This document shows, in pieces, positions 1 through 9,404 of a stretch of 59,243 nt of DNA. The first letter of the stretch is position 1; the number at the start of each line of letters is the position of its first letter. A program made the translations under genes and the position numbers. The notes under the pieces are model-generated. The model did no database searches. It worked only from the letters and a program-made list of their open reading frames with translations, and was not told where the DNA came from. The DNA comes from Microcaldota archaeon (GTDB lineage: Archaea > Micrarchaeota > Micrarchaeia > Micrarchaeales > CABMGC01), in the NCBI GenBank assembly GCA_021791245.1, contig JAJYWY010000012.1, positions 1 through 59,243 on the forward strand, given 5' to 3'.

Positions 1-102
1 ATGGTTCCGAAATCCGCTCCGATGGCAACATGTGAGGACGGACAAAGGCAGAAGCGAAATGCAAGAGGAACCTCCTATCCCTCGGATAGGAGAGGATGTC
101 AG
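1..102 (+). mobile_element. right end of a TnpB (IS605-type) element, cut by the window edge
   Basis: The first ~100 bases stay open in frame 1 and end in a 9-bp perfect hairpin (CTCCTATCC, loop CTC, GGATAGGAG; about positions 72-92) followed by AGGATGTCA. The two elements at 47.9 kb and 55.5 kb end the same way: a hairpin, then AGAGGATGTCAC. I infer the 3' end of a tnpB gene with its overlapping omega-RNA and the element's right end. The nuclease gene itself lies outside the window. In such elements the bases just past the end (GATTCAATATTG here) act as the RNA guide. Confidence 0.5.
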
Positions 103-187
103 ATTCAATATTGCATCTGTGGTAGTTGAATATGTGGCTACAGAATTCTAAAGTGTAGTCGCATATTATGGGGTCCTATGAAAAATT

Positions 188-943
188 TCAATATAAGTCA
201 GAATACAGCCTGCTTATTACGCTGCCCATCTTTCTGCTCTTTATGTCTCTCGGATATTTCTCTTCTATTACGAGCCTGTCCTTTATCTTTGACGGGGGCT
301 TGGACATAACTATTACCCTGTCTGACAGCGATGCAACCTCGTCTATGTTGTGGCTGACCATTATCACTGACTTCACCGAAATCCTCCTGTTCCTGAGCAT
401 GTATATTATCTCTCCCCTGAGCTGCGATGCAGTGAGCTCGTCAAGGGAGCTGAAGGGCTCGTCCATGAGAAGGATCTCGGGCCTCGATGCAACCGCCCTT
501 GCTATGCCTACTCTCTGTTTCATTCCGCCGCTCATCTCCCCAGGGTATGCATGCTCGAATCCTTTGAGGTTCACCTTATCGAGCATCTCCATGCTCCTGA
601 TCTGCTTGTCGTACTCGCTCAGGGAAGTATTGTCCAGCGCTAGCTTGACGTTATCGAGTGCAGTGAGCCATGGAAGGAGGGCAAAGTTCTGGAATACCAG
701 CGATATCTTGCTGCTTGGGTGCTCTATTTGATTGCCTCTGTAGAATATCTTGCCTGAAGACGGCTTTATCAATCCTGCAATCATCCTTATCAATGTCGAT
801 TTGCCGCATCCAGACGGGCCTATTATCGAAAGGAATTCGTTGTCGTAAACGCTGAAGCTTATGTCGTCTATTACCTTGAATGTGACATTGTCCCTCAGAA
901 AGGAGAGCGAGACGCCGTCTATCTCAAGAAGCGTTTTGGGCAA
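188..943 (-). CDS. ABC importer ATPase, nitrate/sulfonate/taurine (NitT/TauT) type
   Basis: A 251-residue ATP-binding subunit that would power import by the permease encoded just upstream. Walker A GPSGCGKST is at residues 42-50, the signature SGGMKQR near 138 and Walker B ILLMDEP near 157. The length and the short C-terminus fit the TauB/SsuB group. The start is a TTG at 943; GGATGAT, overlapping the permease stop, serves as ribosome binding site, so the two genes are translationally coupled with a 4-base gap. No substrate-binding protein is visible, so the substrate (probably a small anion) cannot be named. Confidence 0.9.
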   Translation of the reverse strand: MPKTLLEIDGVSLSFLRDNVTFKVIDDISFSVYDNEFLSIIGPSGCGKSTLIRMIAGLIKPSSGKIFYRGNQIEHPSSKISLVFQNFALLPWLTALDNVKLALDNTSLSEYDKQIRSMEMLDKVNLKGFEHAYPGEMSGGMKQRVGIARAVASRPEILLMDEPFSSLDELTASQLRGEIIYMLRNRRISVKSVIMVSHNIDEVASLSDRVIVMSKPPSKIKDRLVIEEKYPRDIKSRKMGSVISRLYSDLY

Positions 944-947
944 TATA

Positions 948-2549
948 TCATCCGAACTTATATCTTGAAATTACCTTATTATAAACATTCTGCCATACGA
1001 GTTTGTTTATTATAAGCACCATTGCCACCATTGCAATTACCGAGACAAGCATCAGCGAAAGGTTGCCGCTGAACGTTGCCTTGTCTATAAGCTTTCCTAT
1101 TCCGAATCCGACCTGCGTGAGAACCACCTGGCTGCCAGTGCTAGACTGTACCGTGAAATACTCTGCAACTATCAGGGAGTTCCACGCCCCGCCTATTGCG
1201 GTTATGGAGCCTGTTACGAATGAAGGGAGTATTGCTGGCAGGTATATGGTCTTGAAGGATTTCCATCTGCTTAGCCTCAGCATGTTCCTGAGTTCAAGGG
1301 TCTGCAAAGGTATGGTTTTCATGCCTGATATTACGCTGAAGAGTATATACCAGATCATAGCCAGGAAGATTACAAAAGCCGCAGTAATCTCTCCGCCAAA
1401 AGGCAGGATAAAGAGTATGGCAACGGCAGCAGGCAGAAGTATTGTTGCAGGTATTGCAGATAAGACCTGCAGCAGGGACATTATCGGCTCGAACGCCTTT
1501 GTAGAAAGCGCGAGGAAGATGCCAAGCGGCACAGCTATGGCTGCGCATATTATATAAATTATCCATACCCTTGCAAACGAGGCAGCGAGCGCAGTCATCA
1601 CTTCAGGAATCATGCTTGCAGTGCCAGAATATACTGCTATCATTATGCCTGCGCCTATCAATATGAGTGTCAAATATGTTGCCATCTTCATTACCGCAGA
1701 GTTGTATTCCGGCTTCGCGAAGAAGAGAATCCTCTTAAAGTTGCTTCTCGGTATAAATTTCTTTACCGCCTTTATAGTTGACGCCGATTTGCTGAAGAAT
1801 ATAATGGCCGGGCTGAGTGCCGCCTTAATCCTGAAATATGTATTCCTATAAAATTCCAGTATTCTCGATTTCCTTCTCTCCTCTTCGTTCTCCCTGAACG
1901 AGAACCTTTCGGAATATACTGAGAACGGCTTCAGGAAAAGTATCCTAGTCATGACGACGAAAAATATGAAGACCATTATCGATGCTATGTATGCCTGCGT
2001 GTTCCCGGATGCGGCGAAATTGCTTATGTCAACCCCTATGCCATTGCTTACAGAAAAGTTCTTGTTTCCCGTGGAGAATATCTCGCTTGTCACGAGATAG
2101 AAAAGCCCTATGGACCATGATATTGTGGTCTGGTAGGCGATTCTGGGCAGCGAAGCCGGTATGTAAATCTTTTTGTACATTGTCCATTTTGAGAAGCCGC
2201 GGAGTTTTGCTATATCTATGAAATCAGTCGGTATTGATTTGACGGCTTCGTATATTCCGAACGTTATGTTCCATGCCATGCTCGTGAATATTAGCACTAT
2301 GACCGCAAGGTTTATACCTATAGTTCCAGGAACTATGGCAACTATCAGGTATATCGCAACTGGAAAGAACGCAAGTATCGGGATTGTCTGAAGCACGTCT
2401 ATTAGCGGCAGAAGGATCTTCTCCATCCTCTCATTTGTCGCCGCAGAGATTCCAACTATTATGCTGAAAAGTATCGATAGTATCAACGCTGCGAACATCC
2501 TGAGCCATGAGAAGCCGGTGTCGACCATCAATGCGCCTATATCCACCAT
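948..2549 (-). CDS. ABC importer permease, fused duplicate (anion type)
   Basis: A 533-residue multi-spanning protein with two binding-protein-dependent permease domains in tandem, roughly residues 5-220 and 290-525. Each carries the EAA-like cytoplasmic loop that contacts the ATPase (around IDIAKLRGFSKW in the first half and LELRNMLRLSRW in the second). This matches the duplicated anion-transport permease family (COG4986 type), in which one chain replaces a permease dimer. A TATA-like TATTTAAAA (minus strand) at about 2571-2579 puts the transcript start at the ATG, so the mRNA is probably leaderless. It heads a two-gene operon with the ATPase. Confidence 0.88.
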   Translation of the reverse strand: MVDIGALMVDTGFSWLRMFAALILSILFSIIVGISAATNERMEKILLPLIDVLQTIPILAFFPVAIYLIVAIVPGTIGINLAVIVLIFTSMAWNITFGIYEAVKSIPTDFIDIAKLRGFSKWTMYKKIYIPASLPRIAYQTTISWSIGLFYLVTSEIFSTGNKNFSVSNGIGVDISNFAASGNTQAYIASIMVFIFFVVMTRILFLKPFSVYSERFSFRENEEERRKSRILEFYRNTYFRIKAALSPAIIFFSKSASTIKAVKKFIPRSNFKRILFFAKPEYNSAVMKMATYLTLILIGAGIMIAVYSGTASMIPEVMTALAASFARVWIIYIICAAIAVPLGIFLALSTKAFEPIMSLLQVLSAIPATILLPAAVAILFILPFGGEITAAFVIFLAMIWYILFSVISGMKTIPLQTLELRNMLRLSRWKSFKTIYLPAILPSFVTGSITAIGGAWNSLIVAEYFTVQSSTGSQVVLTQVGFGIGKLIDKATFSGNLSLMLVSVIAMVAMVLIINKLVWQNVYNKVISRYKFG

Positions 2550-2570
2550 GGTTCATACTTCGCTGGGACT

Positions 2571-2579
2571 TTTTAAATA
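2571..2579 (-). promoter_or_regulatory. TATA box of the ABC importer operon
   Basis: TATTTAAAA read on the minus strand, centred about 26 bases before the permease ATG. This spacing fits an archaeal leaderless transcript. Confidence 0.6.
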
Positions 2580-2663
2580 CTTTTGCAGTTGCATAATGCC
2601 GTAGGAAGTTCAGTCAAGGCATGGATAGTACTAGGTGTTGGCTTTCCTAATGCCAGCCAACAG

Positions 2664-2984
2664 TTATTCGAAGATTTCTAGGAATGATGCCGCGAGTATG
2701 TTCTCGAGCACTGTCTCTACGAACTTGGATTTCTGCGTGCCCCTGTGCCTGCCGATGTAAAGATCGAACGTTTCCTTTATCTTTGGCCTGTGCTCGGCGT
2801 TATCGAGTGCATACAAGCCCAGCTGCATCGTCTTCTCGTTAAATTTGTCTCCGGATTCTTCCAGGATGCTTGCTAACAGCTCTGCGCATTTTTCATCGCA
2901 GACCCTCCTTTCGATCCAGTCGAGGTTTCCTCCTATTGACCCCCCATTTACCACTAAGACCCTCTCATTTCTCATATCCCCCAT
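2664..2984 (-). CDS. hypothetical protein, 106 residues
   Basis: I do not recognise this protein. It is soluble, predicted mostly helical, and has no signal peptide or membrane segment. A second start (codon 4, MRNER) is possible. A TATA box, TTTATATA on the minus strand at about 3012-3019, sits at the right distance for a leaderless transcript beginning at 2984, which supports a real gene. It stands alone between the ABC operon and the 23S rRNA gene. Confidence 0.6.
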   Translation of the reverse strand: MGDMRNERVLVVNGGSIGGNLDWIERRVCDEKCAELLASILEESGDKFNEKTMQLGLYALDNAEHRPKIKETFDLYIGRHRGTQKSKFVETVLENILAASFLEIFE

Positions 2985-3122
2985 CCCCTAATATTATTCT
3001 GAAAAATCTGGTATATAAAGTATGTGTACAAACTTCCGCTATACTATATTATACTTCGATAAAATATATTTTTGAAAGGATATGATCTGCCGTAATGCCA
3101 TATGTCAAAAATATAAAAAACC

Positions 3123-3137
3123 GGAGAAGGCAAGAAA
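3123..3137. other. pre-23S processing stem (partner arm at 5971-5985)
   Basis: GGAGAAGGCAAGAAA here is the exact reverse complement of the 15 bases at 5971-5985. The arms flank the 23S gene, so the transcript can close into a long stem, as archaeal pre-23S RNAs do before cleavage by the splicing endonuclease at a bulge-helix-bulge. Confidence 0.75.
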
Positions 3138-3139
3138 AG

Positions 3140-5970
3140 TTTCAGGTATTAGTAATGGTGCGCTCGCAAGTCGCCGAAGCTCCCTGCTTACACGCCCATC
3201 CTATCAACGCCATGTACTATGGCGACCCTAGCGTCTCGTTTCGGATGCCGCTTCGCCCTTAGATGCTTTCAGGGCTTATCGGCTTGGCGCGTGGCTACCC
3301 AGCTATGCCAATGACAACTGGTAAACTAGAGGCGCCGATCTTCCGTTCCTCTCGTACTAAAAAGACCTTATCCTCCAACGCTAACACTCCCAGTAGATAT
3401 TACCGTACTGTCTCGCGACGTACTGAACTCAGCTCATGTAGGTCTTTGATGGACGAGCAGTCCAGCCCTTGGTGGCTCCTGCACCACCAGGATGACCTAA
3501 GCCCATATCGGTGTATCAAACGGCTGGGTCGATGTGAACTCTCACCAGCCACGAACCGGTTACCTCTAGAGTAACTTGTTTGACAGCTTGGACCCCCATT
3601 AAAAGAGGTACCAACGTTCGTTAAGCCCCACTTTCGTGTCTGCATCCCCCGCTTTTCAGGATACAGTCAGCCCCGCATTTGCCTTTGTGCTTAACAGCGG
3701 GTTTCCAACCCGCCTAAGCGGAGCGTTGGTCACTTTCGTTTCTTTATCGAAAGCAACCGCCCAGTCTAACTATCCACCTGCTACTGTCCCTTCTGGTAAG
3801 TTGCGTAGAAAGCGAAGAGTGGTGTTACAAGATCGCTCCGCCATGGCCGCAACCATGGCATCGACGCTCCCACTTACGCTCTGCAACGCTCGCCACACAA
3901 CAATAACAGGCTATAGTCAAGCTTCATAGAGACTTCATTTCCCACTGAGAGAACGCGGCATGTACACCGCGCAGTGAGTTCACCGGATCCAAGATTGGGA
4001 CAGTGGGACAATCGTTACGCCCTTCATGCAAGTCACCTATTAAGTGACGAGGTATTACGCTACCTAAAGAGAGTCAGAGTTACTCCCGCTCTTTGCTAGC
4101 GCTTAGTCCCGTTGAAACGGGGTTTCGCATACTAGTAGTGAGCAGGCGTCACCCACTGTACTGAGCGTTTCCGCTTTGCGGTGAGTTGTGTTTTTGATAA
4201 ACAGTCGTTGTCCCCGAGTCAATGATATCTGCATCTAGCCAGACGCAGACATGGCTTGTCGAAAACTTACGCCACTATTTTGCCGATTTCCCTAACCTTG
4301 GTTCTTCCGCCACACCTTGGCCTTTTCAGCCAGCAGCACTTGTACTAGTTCTAGGTACGATTCAATATGGTCGTTGCAGATTCCCTTTTCACGGGCCCAT
4401 GAATTCGGCCAATGTTCATTTAGCTGCTTCTCCTCATAACGAGACTCCGCAGCCATTTGCACTTCTTTTCGGCTTATCCACAGGCGTCAGAAATCTGCCT
4501 TGTGTTGCCACGCCTACATATTAAGCGCCTGAATATTAACAGGCTTCCCTTTTGCGCGGTAGTGATTGGCTCCGCGCTTAGGATCGACTAACTCCCTGCT
4601 GACGATCATCGCAAGGAAGACCTTGTGCTTCCGGTGTATATGATTCTCACATATATTTGCTATTACTAACACCAGGATTTTCACTAGTGCATTGTCCATT
4701 TGATCTTAAGACCAAATTTCTTGCAATGCACCACGCCCTCTTACCAGTCTTTAACTCTGGGGTCTCGGTACCTAGTTTAGCCCCGTCCATCTTCGGAAAA
4801 TTCAATCTTGATCGGTACGCTATTACGCGTTTTTTAAAGGATGGCTGCTTCTGAGCCTACCTCCCGACTGTCTTAGAGAGAATCTTCCTTCATGACACTT
4901 AACTAGGATTTGGGGACCTTAACCTCAGTCACCGCCTTTTCGGTCTCGCGACGCTAGCTTACCCAACGCCGCCGACTCCCGGAGTCTACACAGCATATGC
5001 ATTCGGAGTTTGAGAATCTAGTGATCCCTTTCGGAATCTTGCCAGATAATCGGTAGCTCTACCGCATATGCAAGCTCGTCCGGAGCTATCCTAAAGATAC
5101 TTCAGAGGGGACACGCTATTGCCACGTTCGAGAGGTATATCGCCGCTACCCGCAGCTCACCCAACAAGATATACTATGACAGGTTGCTGGCCTCCATCGG
5201 GCGTCAACCCGACTTCGCCATGGCCGCGCGTAGTTCACAGTGGCTTCGTGTCGTACTCAAGCGACTTAGGCATATTAATGCCCAGCGCCTCGTTTCCTGC
5301 GCGCTCTCGCTTTCACTATGCAGCATAAGCTGCTTGCCGCTCAAGTACACTCCCTGGCTCTTGCTTCGAGAAGAAGGATGCCACACTGTCATGCATGTCG
5401 CTCTGCCCTCTCGGGCATTCGCTTCCATGCACTCAACCTTTCATGCAGCATCTTCTCGTAACCATTTAGTTTCAGATCTTTTCAGCCCCACGCGTGTGGG
5501 TTCTTTTCAGCTTTCGCTCGCGCTACTTGTTCACTATCGGTCTCTGAGCAATATTTAGGGTTGGGGTTTAATGCCCCCGTCTTCGCACAACATAACCAGG
5601 TTGCGCTACTCTCCTGCAGCCGACTCATCTCGCATGGGTACGAGGCTGTAACTCTCTATGGCCCCCCTTTTCAGAAGGTTTCCCACGTCCGACGAGTCTG
5701 ATCTGCGCCACATCTCCTTGCCCCTTGCGGGACAGGATTCAGCATGCCCTCTGCTGCTTTCATTCGCATTACTTACAGCATCGCTTTCGCTTTCTTCTCC
5801 TGCGGGTACTAAGATATTTCAGTTCCCCGCGTGCGCTCACGCCACTATTCATGGCGTGCATTCGGCAATCCTTGGTTCAAGGGCTGACTTGCGCCTACCC
5901 AAGGCTTATCGCAGCTTGCCACGGCCTTCTTCGCTCTCAGAGCCTAGCCATCCACTAAATGGCTTAAAAA
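3140..5970 (-). rRNA. 23S ribosomal RNA
   Basis: The minus strand carries recognisable large-subunit rRNA from the 5' region (GTGGATGGCTAGGCTC near 5955) to the 3' domain (GGCGTTGATAGGATGGGCGTG near 3205). Conserved domain V and sarcin-ricin-region sequence lies between. About 2.83 kb is slightly short for archaea and leaves no room for a large intron. Ends are approximate and set just inside the processing stem. A TTTAAA-type TATA element near 6076-6083 may drive it. No 16S or 5S is adjacent, so the rRNA genes are unlinked. Open frames inside this stretch on either strand are spurious. Confidence 0.96.
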
Positions 5971-6108
5971 TTTCTTGCCTTCTCCTCAATCAATTGCATC
6001 ACGCAATATCACAGCTGGCATATGCTAAATTAGAAAAAACATTTGCCAGGCATCGGAATATATTTGCATCAGAAGGTTTAAAAGGTTTTTCGGTATTCCT
6101 GACCAGCA

Positions 6109-7959
6109 TCATGCGCGCTGCCCATTGTTCTCAAGGAAGTATTCGCACAGCATTGAAGTTGATATGAGCGCGTATTTCTTTTGCATTGCATCTGATTCGT
6201 CGAAGCCGAGGTTGTGCGCAGAGTACCTGAGCTGAGGTATCCTGTAATTATTCATGTCCTCGTCTGCAGATACCCTGAAGGCGAACTCCCTGAGCATCCG
6301 CACAGTCTTGTGCAATCTTGCGATCTTCTTGTTCTTTGCAAGCATTCCAGGCAATCTTATATTGTCTGACAGCTTCTTCTGCCTCATCAAGATTCTTTCG
6401 AACTCTACAAGCTGCGACAGCTCTTCGTTCGAGTCTATTGGAGTATGTATGAACTTTAAGTCGTTCTCAAGTTTCACGATATCTTGTATCACATGGTAAT
6501 AGTAATCGGTATGCGAGAAATCTATAAGCCACATGTTGAGATTGTCGTCGAGTATTATATTGCCAGCATTGAGGTCGCCATGTGAAAGGGCCTGCCTTAC
6601 ATACGACACTTTCCTTTTCAGAAGCTCGTTTATGTTCTTTTCGCTGTAGAAGAGCGTAGGGTTTGCGAAGTCTCCAACCCCTTTAAATGAGATCGTGTCC
6701 CCTCTCGGCTCATGTCCTAGTATCTTCATTATGTTATCGCGTATCTTGCTGCAGCGCTCTGGCGTGAATGTATTGGAAGACCAGAGCTGTTTCTTCTCAA
6801 GGGTCCAGTTGCTGTACAACGGGGTTAGTATCTCGTCGAACAGTATGCTAACGTTCTTCTCTAGCCTGCTAATGTCTTTCTTTGTGCCTTTTACAGACAT
6901 GAAGAATTCCTTGAACGTCCTGGCGTTGCTGTTCTTGTTCATCATGGCGAAGGAGTATCTTATCCCTGCCCCCTTCTCGGTCTCTACGGAGTTTACTATC
7001 TTTGGTACATGAGGCCCAAGTATGTACTGCACCTTCTCGAAGCCCACCCTCTCCTTGCCTATCTTCTCCATACTGTCAAGCTTCATTATTGTAGGTGCAA
7101 GCTGGAACCCATGCCTGTCAACGCTATTTACGAAGAGGACCTTGGATCCGCTGTATCCTCCTGAAAGCTCCTTTATTCTTATGGACTTGCAGTCCCTGAA
7201 CAAGTATTCTGCTATCCTCTTCTCCTCTTCAAAAAGTTTTACTCTCTCTATGTATCCTATTGATGGAACGTCAAATCCCCTGAGGCCCAGTGAAGCCCTT
7301 GTTCTCACATTTAACCAGTTCCCGAACTGCTTTATGCTGTTGAACACTTTGACCCCGTACATATTCGAAAGATCCTCAAGCCCCTGGAAATGCCTTCTTA
7401 TGTTGTTGCTTGCGGTTAACGCGGAACACACTGCTATGTTGTCCATGTTGTAGAAGCCCTGCAGCGCTATGGCCATCTCCTCCACCTTTATGTTCGTAAG
7501 CACGCCGATTATTCCTATTCTTACATCTGACTTGTCTGTGTTTCCTATTGCCTTGTCCAACGCATCCTTGAATATATCCTCGGAGGCGGCGAGTATCTTT
7601 GTAGAATTTACCGTATAGGTATTGCCCCTCTCCTTGAGTATCCCCTTGTTCTCCCATACGAATTCCGCGCCCCACGTATTCTCCATGCAGTGCGGACCGT
7701 ATATGGAAAGTTCATGCTTTTGAGAAGGATCTGCAAGACTATGCCAGTCCCTTACATGTATTATGCCCATGTCTTTCTCGCTTTCCATATAGCAGGATTC
7801 CAAGAACTTCATCAATGGTCCGTTTTTCCAATCCATGCCTAGAAGCCTGAGGGATTCGTAGTATCCTATATGCAGTGGATTTGGAAGTGCGTCATCCTTT
7901 TCGACCCTGCTTATCATGTCGTTTGAGAGACTTATTGTTACCAGTATCGATTTTGCCAT
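6109..7959 (-). CDS. fusion of a degenerate isochorismatase-like (cysteine hydrolase) domain with an APH/kinase-like domain
   Basis: A 616-residue soluble protein. Residues ~1-215 follow the isochorismatase/nicotinamidase fold: HVRDWHSLADPSQ at 68-80, then HCMENTWGAEF at 90-100, and IGVLTNIKVEEMA at 151-163. In active enzymes the last motif reads GVxTxxCV; here Lys158 replaces the nucleophilic Cys. The first catalytic Asp is also missing (Ser10 in ISLSND), so the domain is probably non-catalytic. Residues ~260-500 look like an aminoglycoside-phosphotransferase/kinase fold: glycine-rich LSGGYSGSKV (265-274), a Lys in PTIMKLDS (289-296), HGDLNAGN (460-467) and IDF (479-481). These kinase residues appear intact. 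The ligand and substrate are unknown. A TATATAAT box on the minus strand near 8003-8010 gives a short leader. Confidence 0.65.
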   Translation of the reverse strand: MAKSILVTISLSNDMISRVEKDDALPNPLHIGYYESLRLLGMDWKNGPLMKFLESCYMESEKDMGIIHVRDWHSLADPSQKHELSIYGPHCMENTWGAEFVWENKGILKERGNTYTVNSTKILAASEDIFKDALDKAIGNTDKSDVRIGIIGVLTNIKVEEMAIALQGFYNMDNIAVCSALTASNNIRRHFQGLEDLSNMYGVKVFNSIKQFGNWLNVRTRASLGLRGFDVPSIGYIERVKLFEEEKRIAEYLFRDCKSIRIKELSGGYSGSKVLFVNSVDRHGFQLAPTIMKLDSMEKIGKERVGFEKVQYILGPHVPKIVNSVETEKGAGIRYSFAMMNKNSNARTFKEFFMSVKGTKKDISRLEKNVSILFDEILTPLYSNWTLEKKQLWSSNTFTPERCSKIRDNIMKILGHEPRGDTISFKGVGDFANPTLFYSEKNINELLKRKVSYVRQALSHGDLNAGNIILDDNLNMWLIDFSHTDYYYHVIQDIVKLENDLKFIHTPIDSNEELSQLVEFERILMRQKKLSDNIRLPGMLAKNKKIARLHKTVRMLREFAFRVSADEDMNNYRIPQLRYSAHNLGFDESDAMQKKYALISTSMLCEYFLENNGQRA

Positions 7960-8100
7960 CTAATTCATGCTTGTTGTTTGTAAGGTAAGGAAAACCACGC
8001 TAAAATTATATATGTTGCTTTTCAAAACACTGATTTCACAGAATATTTTCGTATACAAATCGAGAGCAATCTTTATAAAGGCGTAAAATGGGATTATACT

Positions 8101-9045
8101 ATGAAATATTACCGCATTAAAATAAATTCTGCGATTGGAAGAGATATGCCGACTGACACCTTTGCAATAAACTACAAAAATCTTGAGCATATTGAGAATT
8201 CGCGCTCCCTTGAAATACAAAGGAGAGGGATAAAAGGGATAAAATCAAAAAGTAAGTTCAAAGCAAATGGCAGAATGATTGCCACGGTCTCGACGATTGC
8301 CATAGCCTGCAGTCTTCTTTTCAGCAAGCCGGCGCCAAAGAGCATGAAAACATGGCAAAGTTCGCTTCAAAGCGCTATTAGCATGCAATCCCATACAAAT
8401 AAGGAGGTGCGCGAAAATAACGCGTCATCAAAAAGCGAGAATGCAGACCATAATAAAGGCGGCCTTTACAAATTAATTAGGGCAGAAGATATAAAGGATG
8501 CGAAAGCCACGCTTGAGAAAAGAGAAATATCTATATTCGGGCAGGAGCTAAAGTCGATGTTAAGATACGACGGCATGACAATATACGGCGGTTTATCCGA
8601 TAGATACCTTTCGGAAGTCCTTGTGGAAGCAAGGTGGTCATCAGCAAAGCTTGGCATACCATTCGGTTTTGTCCTGTCGGACTGGCTTATGGAATGCGGG
8701 AAATTATCTTACCTAAGCGTTCAAAACATATTAGACAACAATCTCTCAAATATGGGATACGAAACACAGTATGGATTCCATCTGTATTTTTACAATAACC
8801 TGCATTCCTTCGCAGAAAGCTATGTATCGACTCTGGGCAGAGCAGGCGCAAAAGACACAAGCAATTATTATGCTATCGTGTCTAAAATGATAAAAGCAAA
8901 CTTTTTTGTCGGTGAAAGCCCTGTCGACTATTACGAAAAAGTCATGGGCACACGCGTATGCATTGAAAAAACCATAGATATCGAAAAGAAAATAGAGGAA
9001 ATTGGCACAAAATTTCCTGTTTCATCAAACCCCAAAAAATTATAA
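8101..9045 (+). CDS. membrane-anchored protein with a possible glucosaminidase (lysozyme-like) domain
   Basis: 314 residues: a basic cytoplasmic N-terminus (1-57), one membrane segment (~58-76), a low-complexity linker (to ~115), then a folded domain. Residues ~165-285 resemble the FlgJ/Atl-type glucosaminidase layout: a helix ending in LGIPFGFVLSDWLMECGK, where the Glu sits where the catalytic Glu of LESG lies, followed by an Asn-rich turn and aromatic repeats around FAESYVSTLG and SPVDYYEKV. If right, the enzyme faces outward and cuts an amino-sugar polymer, perhaps of a neighbour or host. A TATA element (TTTATAAAG near 8073) fits a leaderless start at 8101. The family call is my pattern match only. 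Confidence 0.45.
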   Translation: MKYYRIKINSAIGRDMPTDTFAINYKNLEHIENSRSLEIQRRGIKGIKSKSKFKANGRMIATVSTIAIACSLLFSKPAPKSMKTWQSSLQSAISMQSHTNKEVRENNASSKSENADHNKGGLYKLIRAEDIKDAKATLEKREISIFGQELKSMLRYDGMTIYGGLSDRYLSEVLVEARWSSAKLGIPFGFVLSDWLMECGKLSYLSVQNILDNNLSNMGYETQYGFHLYFYNNLHSFAESYVSTLGRAGAKDTSNYYAIVSKMIKANFFVGESPVDYYEKVMGTRVCIEKTIDIEKKIEEIGTKFPVSSNPKKL

Positions 9046-9077
9046 CGGGGCACATATTAGTAGAGCCCGGAAATTCT

Positions 9078-9404
9078 TTAGATGAATATGCCCTTCTTCT
9101 TCAATCGCAATCTCCTATGTATATTCCTGCCATGTTTTCTTATGTGCCTGTTTACAGTTTTTCCATGCCTGCTGATCTCTCTGCTCATATGCATGTGCAC
9201 TTTCCTATGCAGTTTATGCCTGTAAAACCATTTGTGTAGGAAATGCGTAAGCGATATATATCCTGAGATAGGGAAGAAGCTTATGACCACATAGGCTATA
9301 TCCCTAAAGAATTCCCGAACTGTGCTTATGTCCTTTTTCTTATCCACACTTATATTTAGGTTAGAAAATATTAAATAATTGGCAATATTACAGAATCCAC
9401 ACAA
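9078..9404 (-). CDS. small, very basic, probable membrane protein
   Basis: Up to 108 residues. A hydrophobic stretch (about 37-60, AYVVISFFPISGYISLTHFL) is followed by a tail rich in Arg, His and Lys (HRKVHMHMSREISRHG and onward). Such a tail could bind nucleic acid or acidic lipid head groups, but no family is recognised. The start is uncertain: ATG at 9404, or a GTG about 19 codons in, which lies better relative to an AT-rich TATA-like site near 9370. Confidence 0.45.
   Translation of the reverse strand: MCGFCNIANYLIFSNLNISVDKKKDISTVREFFRDIAYVVISFFPISGYISLTHFLHKWFYRHKLHRKVHMHMSREISRHGKTVNRHIRKHGRNIHRRLRLKKKGIFI

Noticed and set aside
1003-1557. Plus-strand frame of 184 codons opposite the ABC permease
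   Set aside because: Antisense shadow of a well-supported gene; similar shadows occur opposite most long genes here.
3263-5958. Several open frames on both strands between 3.2 and 6.0 kb
   Set aside because: They lie within the 23S rRNA gene and have no protein-like composition.
6109-7959. Active nicotinamidase/isochorismatase
   Set aside because: The catalytic Cys and first Asp positions are replaced by Lys and Ser.
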